Shown here: positions 1 to 6,273 of the stretch, piece after piece
Position numbering within the stretch: position 1 is the stretch's first letter
How the letters are laid out: each line of letters opens with the position of its first letter
Assembly (NCBI GenBank): GCA_947461645.1
Contig: CANHMN010000111.1
Location: forward strand, 1-6,273
Direction of reading: 5' to 3'
Length of the DNA: 6,273 nucleotides
Origin: Chitinophagaceae bacterium
GTDB taxonomy: Bacteria; Bacteroidota; Bacteroidia; Chitinophagales; Chitinophagaceae
Position numbers and translations under genes: made by a program
The notes under the pieces: model-generated
What the model was told of the DNA's origin: nothing
The model's database searches: none
Seen by the model: only the letters and a program-made list of their open reading frames with translations

Positions 1-2451
1 CACATGATTGAAGTTGCCACAAAATGCGCATTTCCGCATTCAAGCAACAGCACCACTGCAATATCGTTTACTTCCAAACCACAACCTGCCTTCAACAGAC
101 AATTTGATTTGCTGATTAAAAACCTTCAGGAATTCGAAAAGGCGAAATACAATATTTTCATTTTTGCCGAAAATCCTAAGCAACTCGAGCGGCTTCATAT
201 CATTTTTACAGACTTGAAAGCTGAAATTCAGGTTACTCCAATTGCAGTTTCCATTCATGAAGGATTTATTGATGAGGACAACAAAGTGATTTGCTATACC
301 GATCATCAGATTTTTCAACGGTACCACAAATACAAAGTAAAACAAGCTTTTAGCAAGAACAAGGCCTTAACACTTAAAACACTCCGAGAACTTCAGCCGG
401 GCGATTATGTTTCACACATCGATCATGGTGTTGGGGTATACAGCGGACTTCAAAAAATAGAAGCTAATGGTCGTGTACAGGAAGCCGTTAGAATCCAATA
501 TAAAGACGGCGATTTGCTTTATGTGAATATTTCATCTTTGCATAAAATCAGCAAATACAGCGGTAAAGAAGGCTCTGTTCCCAAAATGAACAAACTGGGT
601 AGTGACGTATGGAGTAAACTGAAAGAAAAAACGAAAAAACAGGTAAAGGATATTGCATCGGACTTGATTAAACTTTATGCCCAAAGAAAAAGCCAGCAAG
701 GTTTCATGCATAGTCCTGACAATTATATGCAAACGGAACTAGAGGCAAGTTTCATCTATGAAGATACTCCCGACCAGGCGAAAGCATCAGAAGATGTAAA
801 GCGCGACATGGAAAGGGATTCGCCGATGGACCGCCTTGTTTGCGGTGATGTGGGTTTCGGAAAAACGGAGGTGGCTATAAGAGCAGCTTTCAAAACTTGC
901 TGCGATGGAAAACAAGCCGCCATATTGGTTCCTACAACTATTCTTGCTTATCAACATTACAAAACGTTTAAAGAAAGATTAAGAGATTTTCCGGTAACTG
1001 TTGATTTCATCAACAGATTCAAAACTTCCAAAGAGAAAAAAGAAACATTAAAGAAGTTGGAAGAAGGAAAAATAGACATCATCATTGGCACTCATGCTAT
1101 ATTGAGCAAAGATGTAAAATTCAAAGATTTGGGCGTAATGATTATTGATGAAGAACAGAAATTTGGTGTTAGCGCAAAAGAAAAACTAAAACAAATCAGG
1201 GCAACAGTTGATTCACTAACGCTAACGGCTACACCAATACCAAGAACGCTGCAATTCAGCTTGATGGGCGCAAGAGACCTGAGCATCATCAACACCCCGC
1301 CTCCAAACAGACAGCCGATTCAAACTGAAGTTGCCGTCTTCAATGAAGACAACATTCGCGATATTATTTACTACGAAACAGAAAGAGGCGGTCAGGTTTT
1401 TTTCATTCACAATAGAGTAAACGGGTTGGCAGAAATGAAAAGCTTTATTCAGGGATTATGCCCTGATATCAGCATTGCGTATGCACACGGACAAATGGAG
1501 GGAGATAAACTAGAAGACACCATTCTAGATTTCATGGACAAAAAATATGATGTGCTGGTGTGTACGAATATTGTTGAAAGTGGCGTAGATATTCCTAATG
1601 TTAACACCATCATTGTAAACAATGCGCATCAATTTGGATTGAGTGACTTACACCAATTAAGAGGGCGCGTAGGCAGAAGCAACAAAAAAGCTTTCTGTTA
1701 TTTATTGGCTCCTCCAATGAGTACACTACCTCCCGACAGCAGAAAAAGATTACAAACGCTCGAACAATACAGCGATTTGGGAAGTGGTTTTCAAATTGCA
1801 ATGAGAGATCTGGATATTCGAGGAGCAGGTAACATGCTCGGCGGTGAACAAAGCGGCTTTATTGCTGAAATTGGTTTTGAGATGTATCAAAAAATACTAA
1901 ATGAAGCAGTTCGGGAACTGAAAAGAAGTGAGTTTAAAGAACTCTTCAAAGAAGAAATCAGCCAACAGGACGATTATGTGAAGGACTGCAGCTTTGATAC
2001 AGACCTGGAAATTCTAATTCCAGATCGTTATGTAGAAAGTATTGCAGAAAGATTAAGTCTTTACGCGCGCCTTGACAATTGTGAAAACGATGATGAATTG
2101 CAAGCCTTTCACCATGAATTAACAGATAGGTTTGGTGCCGTACCTCCTGAAGCAGAAGATTTATTCACCACAGTAAGATGCAGAAAAATAGCCGTTGAAC
2201 TGGGATTTGAAAAGTTACTACTCAGAAACGAGACCCTAAAGTGCTTCTTTGTAAGCAATCCCGATTCGCCTTATTTCCAAAGCGAAACCTTTAACCGCAT
2301 TTTGTTATTCTTACAAACGGGTACCAACAAAGCCAAATTGAAACAAGTTGGAAAAAACGGCATATTGGTTGTTGAAAACGTAAAAACAATGAATGATATT
2401 CATGGTTTTCTTGACAAGATGCACCGATCGGTATTTAACACGAATGATTAA
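1..2451 (+). CDS. mfd: Transcription-repair coupling factor Mfd, 5'-truncated by window edge
   Basis: Mfd is a cytoplasmic double-stranded-DNA translocase. It binds RNA polymerase stalled at a lesion, pushes it off and recruits UvrA for excision repair. The frame is open from base 1, and the ATG at 4 is only the first internal Met. 815 residues are visible from it; the family is about 1,100-1,150 long, so roughly 300 N-terminal residues (the UvrB-like part) lie outside. Numbering from that Met, the CarD-like RNA polymerase interaction domain is at about 130-190 (HIDHGVGVYSG). The relay helix and translocase follow: Walker A GDVGFGKTE at 281-289, GTHAIL at 362-367, DEEQ box 382-385, TATPIPRT 408-415, and motif VI QLRGRVGRS 551-559. 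The translocation (TRG) region is near 560-625 (DIRGAGNMLGG), and the C-terminal D7 domain runs from about 660 to the end. All motifs look intact, and I see no frameshift. It faces the lectin gene across 63 bp. Confidence 0.97.
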   Translation, partial: HMIEVATKCAFPHSSNSTTAISFTSKPQPAFNRQFDLLIKNLQEFEKAKYNIFIFAENPKQLERLHIIFTDLKAEIQVTPIAVSIHEGFIDEDNKVICYTDHQIFQRYHKYKVKQAFSKNKALTLKTLRELQPGDYVSHIDHGVGVYSGLQKIEANGRVQEAVRIQYKDGDLLYVNISSLHKISKYSGKEGSVPKMNKLGSDVWSKLKEKTKKQVKDIASDLIKLYAQRKSQQGFMHSPDNYMQTELEASFIYEDTPDQAKASEDVKRDMERDSPMDRLVCGDVGFGKTEVAIRAAFKTCCDGKQAAILVPTTILAYQHYKTFKERLRDFPVTVDFINRFKTSKEKKETLKKLEEGKIDIIIGTHAILSKDVKFKDLGVMIIDEEQKFGVSAKEKLKQIRATVDSLTLTATPIPRTLQFSLMGARDLSIINTPPPNRQPIQTEVAVFNEDNIRDIIYYETERGGQVFFIHNRVNGLAEMKSFIQGLCPDISIAYAHGQMEGDKLEDTILDFMDKKYDVLVCTNIVESGVDIPNVNTIIVNNAHQFGLSDLHQLRGRVGRSNKKAFCYLLAPPMSTLPPDSRKRLQTLEQYSDLGSGFQIAMRDLDIRGAGNMLGGEQSGFIAEIGFEMYQKILNEAVRELKRSEFKELFKEEISQQDDYVKDCSFDTDLEILIPDRYVESIAERLSLYARLDNCENDDELQAFHHELTDRFGAVPPEAEDLFTTVRCRKIAVELGFEKLLLRNETLKCFFVSNPDSPYFQSETFNRILLFLQTGTNKAKLKQVGKNGILVVENVKTMNDIHGFLDKMHRSVFNTND

Positions 2452-2465
2452 AAAAAGACGAACGG

Positions 2466-2505
2466 AATAAATTAGGTTTGAATCGAATCAACAAACTGAT
2501 TTATT
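2466..2505. terminator. AT-rich hairpin between convergent mfd and lectin genes, possible bidirectional terminator
   Basis: The left arm 2466-2480 pairs with the right arm 2492-2505, giving about 14 base pairs with one bulged G, one G-U type pair and an 11-base loop. It lies in the 63-bp gap between two genes that end towards each other, where a shared terminator is expected. The stem is AT-rich, so it is weak thermodynamically. The plus side has no clean T run after it. The minus-strand reading has a T run about 10 bases beyond the stem (complement of the A run at 2450-2456). The position supports the call more than the stability does. Confidence 0.4.
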
Positions 2506-2514
2506 GACTATAAC

Positions 2515-4734
2515 TTATCGTATCAATAACACCGTTCCTTTTTTCAACACCTTTTTTCCTGTATAATCAATTCCTTCGGCTACCCATACAAATGTTCCGG
2601 TAGGTTGTAGTTGTCCTTTAAACTTTCCATCCCATCCTCTTGTACCATATTGGTGTGAATAGACCAACTGACTATATCTATTGAAAATACAAAAATGATC
2701 AAGTTGTTGAAACCCAACGATGAAGGGAGATAGGAAGTCATTCAAACCATCGCCGTTAGGCGTAAAGGCATTAGGCGTATAAATTTCAGGCCCCTGATAA
2801 ACTGTTAGGCGAAGCGTATCTCGGCTTTCGCAACCACCGGGTGTTGAAGCTTTAAGGTAATAAACCATGTCATTGTCAATGGTAGCAATAGGGTTCTGTA
2901 TATTGGTAGCACTTAAACCGAACGAAGGACTCCACTCATAATTTATGCCGCCTGTTGCATTCAATTGAACAGGTTGATTGGCAGCAACTGTTGTATCTTT
3001 TCCCGCAAATGCGTTTGTACCATAAATGGTGATGGGTTCATTAAGGATATTCGATTTACATCCATCTAAAGAAATCGCGTACAAAGAAACAGGGTAAACT
3101 CCATTGGTTAGATAGGTATGCGTTGCAGGCACTCCCTGATATTGCGTTCCATCGCCAAAATCCCAATACCAATTTTGTATGCCTAAACTGGTTGTCGTTT
3201 CAGCTGAAGTGAACATTACCGGTGCGTTTTTGCAGGTATCTGAAAATTGAAAATCAATTTGCGGCAATTCGGTAACGTAAACTTGTTTTGTTTTGGGAGT
3301 TTGCATACATGCATTGCTTCCCAAAGATGAGGTGGTTAGTGTAATACTTTGAACTCCCGGGACTGTAAAAATATGAACAGGATTTTGAACTGTTGCTGGC
3401 GAGGCGCTGTCGCTGAAATTCCAATTCCAAAAATTTACATTCCCAAAAACCGCATCGGAAACATCAGTTAACAAAACTGGCGATCCCAAACAAACGGTAT
3501 CATCTACCTGAAAATCATTTACAGGTCTATCGTAAATGTTAATGGGTTGGTACAGCGTATCAGATTCGCACCCCAAATTTGTCTTCACCACAAACTTGAT
3601 GTTCTTAACGCCCGGTGTGGTATAATTGGTTGATGGGTTGCTTATAGCTGAAGTTTGTCCTGCATTGTCAAAATCCCAGTACCATCCATCTATAACATCA
3701 GGGTTGGAGATAGTAGATTCATCAACAAACAAGATGTTGTTCGACATGCAACTATCCGTAATGCTGAAACTTGCAACGGGCTTACCTGCTACAATAACCG
3801 TCTGAGGAAAAACGGCACTGCAACCGTCAGGAGTGGAAACCCTAAGTTCTACATTATAAGTTCCGGCAGTTGTATAGATGTGAATAGGATTTACACTGAT
3901 TGAATCAATAGGACTTCCATCACCAAAGTTCCAGTACCTTTTGATGATAGTGCTGAATGCCGTTGTTGAATCATAAAAAGTAATGGGCTCACCAACACAT
4001 TTTTTTTGCGTTGGAGAAAAAATAAAAGCAGGTAAAAGTGTGGTACAAAATTTTTGAAGATTAGATAACCCGCCCGTAGCACCTGAGAAACCCCAATATA
4101 CGAGGTTGGTGCCTGCAAAGACAGTATTTACAAAATCCATAGTCGCACTAACTCTGGGCTGTTGATCGAAATAAGTGGACAAACTTTTAGTAGTAGCATC
4201 CCACACAACACGAAGTATATGGTATTGACAATCTTCCACATTATTGTTTGTGGCTGAAATGGGTGTTAAAGGCGTGAGTGTGGTGGTTGATGAGGAATGA
4301 TTCAAGTTGCCATTCAATTGTATGGCTATATGATCATAAACAGGGTCGTTGTCTGGCGAAGTGTTTTGATACGTATCCAATGTAACCGCAACTGAAGGAG
4401 CAATGCCTTCAAAACCCATTCCACCGCCGCCTCCAGATGACCCTATCGATGTATTGATGGATTGAAGCACAAATGCTATACCATCGGCTCCATTGTTATC
4501 TGAACAGCCGAGAAAAACTTTGAAGGTGAAATCAAATGAATTATTCAGATCTATCCTGTTGTTGTTCCAAACGGTTCCGTGACGATCAATCAAATTAGGC
4601 GTAAGTGTATAACAATGGCAATCATCCTGAGTTGCACTTCCGTTAATGGTGTATTGTGCGCTTGCCGAAAAACCTCCAATTAAGCTTAATAAAAAAATAA
4701 ATGTGAATTGGAAATGTTTTTTTTGTAAACGCAT
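2515..4734 (-). CDS. Secreted L-type lectin / PKD-repeat adhesin with T9SS type B sorting domain
   Basis: This 739-residue protein is predicted to be exported by Sec, then sent across the outer membrane by the Type IX secretion system, and to bind carbohydrate. Residues 1-26 are a signal peptide: basic start, hydrophobic core TFIFLLSLIGG, cleavage after SASA. Residues ~28-232 match the bacterial L-type (legume-like) lectin fold: ADGIAFVLQ at 83-91, a glycine-rich loop at 101-107, LDTYQN at 119-124, DHIAI at 134-138. Four PKD repeats follow at ~236-316, 320-401, 406-489 and 492-571. The first and fourth keep the FGDG turn (270-273, 526-529); the second and third have DFDNAG and NFSDSA instead. 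An Ig-like stretch covers ~575-646. The C-terminus, ~650-739, is the gliding-motility-associated (type B) sorting domain: TPNAFTPNGDGLNDF at 653-667, WDGKFKG at 701-707, ending KGTVLLIR. ATG at 4734 is chosen because it sits directly before the signal peptide; no Shine-Dalgarno is visible. The ligand cannot be read from sequence. It is probably transcribed alone, with terminator hairpins on both sides. Confidence 0.9.
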   Translation of the reverse strand: MRLQKKHFQFTFIFLLSLIGGFSASAQYTINGSATQDDCHCYTLTPNLIDRHGTVWNNNRIDLNNSFDFTFKVFLGCSDNNGADGIAFVLQSINTSIGSSGGGGGMGFEGIAPSVAVTLDTYQNTSPDNDPVYDHIAIQLNGNLNHSSSTTTLTPLTPISATNNNVEDCQYHILRVVWDATTKSLSTYFDQQPRVSATMDFVNTVFAGTNLVYWGFSGATGGLSNLQKFCTTLLPAFIFSPTQKKCVGEPITFYDSTTAFSTIIKRYWNFGDGSPIDSISVNPIHIYTTAGTYNVELRVSTPDGCSAVFPQTVIVAGKPVASFSITDSCMSNNILFVDESTISNPDVIDGWYWDFDNAGQTSAISNPSTNYTTPGVKNIKFVVKTNLGCESDTLYQPINIYDRPVNDFQVDDTVCLGSPVLLTDVSDAVFGNVNFWNWNFSDSASPATVQNPVHIFTVPGVQSITLTTSSLGSNACMQTPKTKQVYVTELPQIDFQFSDTCKNAPVMFTSAETTTSLGIQNWYWDFGDGTQYQGVPATHTYLTNGVYPVSLYAISLDGCKSNILNEPITIYGTNAFAGKDTTVAANQPVQLNATGGINYEWSPSFGLSATNIQNPIATIDNDMVYYLKASTPGGCESRDTLRLTVYQGPEIYTPNAFTPNGDGLNDFLSPFIVGFQQLDHFCIFNRYSQLVYSHQYGTRGWDGKFKGQLQPTGTFVWVAEGIDYTGKKVLKKGTVLLIR

Positions 4735-4771
4735 ATTGGTGTTTAGATTATTTCTATTGAATTACTTTTTG

Positions 4772-4786
4772 TGGATTTTGAATCCA
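4772..4786. repeat. Short perfect inverted repeat upstream of the lectin gene
   Basis: TGGATT and AATCCA form a perfect 6-base inverted repeat around a 3-base centre (TTG). On the minus strand it lies about 38 bases before the lectin start codon, inside the probable 5' leader or promoter region. It could be an operator half-site pair or a small leader hairpin. At this length and base composition, chance is also possible. Confidence 0.25.
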
Positions 4787-4798
4787 AAGGGTTGAGTA

Positions 4799-4852
4799 CA
4801 AATTAAGAATACAATTATTTTCGAAATGACAATTAATGATAGTTCAAAATTA
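4799..4852 (-). promoter_or_regulatory. Candidate Bacteroidota-type promoter elements for the lectin gene
   Basis: The known Bacteroidota sigma factor signature is TAnnTTTG near -7 with TTTG or TTG about 20 bases upstream. On the minus strand, TAATTTTG (4852-4845) matches the -7 element fully but has no clear upstream partner. TTAATTTG (4806-4799) matches 7 of 8, with a TTG at 4832-4830 and a long 23-base spacer. A strong terminator lies just upstream at 4877-4904, so the lectin gene probably needs its own promoter in this 142-base gap. Which element is used, if either, is a guess. Confidence 0.3.
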
Positions 4853-4876
4853 GCCCCGCCAGCTGTTCTTTAATAA

Positions 4877-4904
4877 AAAACCGCTTCTGGAAAGAAGCGG
4901 TTTT
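4877..4904 (-). terminator. Strong rho-independent terminator of the 66-residue protein gene
   Basis: AAAACCGCTTCT and AGAAGCGGTTTT form a perfect 12-bp stem closed by the tetraloop GGAA, which fits the stable GNRA class. Read on the minus strand it begins 19 bases after the stop codon of the small gene ending at 4924, and it is followed by a T run (complement of the A run at 4875-4880). The plus-strand reading also ends in TTTT, but no plus-strand gene leads into it, so the minus direction is the working one. Confidence 0.88.
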
Positions 4905-4923
4905 GAAAGAATCATATTTAAAA

Positions 4924-5124
4924 TTACCAGGCTTTTTTTGCCACTCCGTTTTTAACGGCTTCAAGTGCGGCAGCTTCGCCAAGCATGGTAGTCATTTTAT
5001 TGCCTTTTCCATCATTTCCCTGGGCCATATAACCTCCGCGGGCTGTTTTAGTTATAACTGCATCTTGCATGGGAACATTCTTTTCTTTTGTTTTCATGCA
5101 ATAAGCTGTAATCATTTTTGACAT
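4924..5124 (-). CDS. Small zinc-ribbon-like (DUF5679-type?) protein lacking most metal-binding cysteines
   Basis: A 66-residue soluble basic protein with no signal peptide or membrane segment, so cytoplasmic. It starts MSKMITAYCMKTKEK, has a central GGYMAQGNDGKGNKM at 30-44, then an alanine-rich likely helix from about 48 ending in GVAKKAW. From memory, the pattern AYC-x-K-x-K near the start and G..(C/D)..(C)G.KM later resembles the small DUF5679 zinc-ribbon family. There, two CxxC pairs would bind zinc. Here only Cys9 remains: the second position of the first pair is Thr12, and the second pair area reads NDGKGNK. The function is not known to me. It is believed to be real because it is followed at the right distance by a strong terminator, has a well-placed ATG and has a protein-like composition. 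ATG at 5115 (Met4) is an alternative start. The opposite-strand frame here is a shadow. It lies 170 bases downstream of gyrB on the same strand. Confidence 0.72.
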   Translation of the reverse strand: MSKMITAYCMKTKEKNVPMQDAVITKTARGGYMAQGNDGKGNKMTTMLGEAAALEAVKNGVAKKAW

Positions 5125-5177
5125 GGTAGTTGAATTTATTGTTATTAAATAAGGGAATTTAATCCCTGCTTAAGCTA

Positions 5178-5208
5178 CAAGCTACTTAAAATATTTATTT
5201 CACCCAAA
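5178..5208 (-). promoter_or_regulatory. Candidate promoter of the 66-residue protein gene
   Basis: On the minus strand TTTG (5208-5205) is followed after 20 bases by TAGCTTG (5184-5178). This is close to the Bacteroidota pattern TTTG-N~20-TAnnTTTG, but the -7 box is one T short. It would place the transcript start roughly 45-50 bases before the ATG at 5124. The -7 box also falls in a direct repeat, AAGCTAC twice in tandem at 5173-5186 on the plus strand. Support is weak. Confidence 0.25.
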
Positions 5209-5247
5209 AAAACAGTTTAAGAACTCTCCACATCTGTTAATATCAGT

Positions 5248-5268
5248 GATTTTGATTCTTAAAATCAA
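5248..5268 (-). terminator. Weak AT-rich hairpin downstream of gyrB
   Basis: TTGATT (5252-5257) and AATCAA (5263-5268) pair around a 5-base loop; an alternative fold pairs GATTTT (5248-5253) with AAAATC (5261-5266). It lies about 27 bases after the gyrB stop on the minus strand. No T run follows on that strand, so it is at best a leaky terminator or a 3'-end stabilising structure, and gyrB transcripts may continue to the strong terminator at 4877-4904. Confidence 0.2.
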
Positions 5269-5294
5269 TATTTAAGGATTTGTAAAGTATCCTT

Positions 5295-6272
<978 letters not shown>

Positions 6273-6273
6273 G

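Noticed and set aside
4..6. ATG at position 4 as the start of mfd
   Set aside because: The visible protein lacks the N-terminal UvrB-like region of the family and the frame is open at base 1; this Met is internal.
40..345. A 101-codon minus-strand frame inside mfd
   Set aside because: It is an antisense shadow of conserved Mfd coding sequence with low-complexity Phe/Val-rich content.
3655..4118. Reading frames of 82 and 75 codons on either strand inside the lectin gene
   Set aside because: They overlap well-supported PKD and lectin coding sequence in other frames and show no recognisable motif or ribosome-entry context.
4903..5121. A 72-codon plus-strand reading frame opposite the small gene
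   Set aside because: It begins inside the terminator hairpin and its product is a Cys/Phe/His-rich string typical of antisense translation. The minus-strand frame has better composition, a spaced terminator and a possible family match.

Overview
The window looks like ordinary chromosome of a member of the Bacteroidota, most likely a gliding or Type IX secretion lineage of the Flavobacteriia, Chitinophagia or Cytophagia kind. Three things point there. One protein ends in a type B (gliding-motility-associated) C-terminal secretion domain, which is essentially restricted to this phylum. Mfd and GyrB both read as Bacteroidota-type proteins, and GyrB lacks the long insert of the enterobacterial enzyme. 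The start codons have no purine-rich Shine-Dalgarno sequence in front of them, and the spacers are AT-rich.

Layout from left to right. (1) Positions 1-2451, plus strand: the 3' three quarters of mfd, the transcription-repair coupling factor, cut by the left window edge. (2) Positions 2452-2514: a 63-bp convergent spacer filled by an AT-rich hairpin that could stop transcription from both sides. (3) Positions 2515-4734, minus strand: a 739-residue secreted protein with a signal peptide, an L-type lectin domain, four PKD repeats, an Ig-like linker and a T9SS type B sorting domain. (4) Positions 4735-4923: a spacer with weak promoter candidates for the lectin gene, a short palindrome, and a strong terminator hairpin belonging to the next gene. 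(5) Positions 4924-5124, minus strand: a 66-residue cytoplasmic protein that resembles a small zinc-ribbon family but has lost most of the metal-binding cysteines. (6) Positions 5125-5294: a spacer with a possible promoter and weak hairpins. (7) Positions 5295-6272, minus strand: the 3' half of gyrB, cut by the right edge.

The genes do not form one pathway. mfd and gyrB are DNA-maintenance housekeeping genes: Mfd removes stalled RNA polymerase and recruits UvrA, and gyrase sets negative supercoiling. The lectin protein is a surface or secreted carbohydrate-binding adhesin. The small protein may be expressed alone or together with gyrB. I see no mobile element, CRISPR array, RNA gene, prophage or defence system. 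The most interesting items are the domain build of the lectin adhesin with its regular cysteine pairs, and the cysteine-poor zinc-ribbon-like small protein. No stretch longer than 300 bases lacks a gene.
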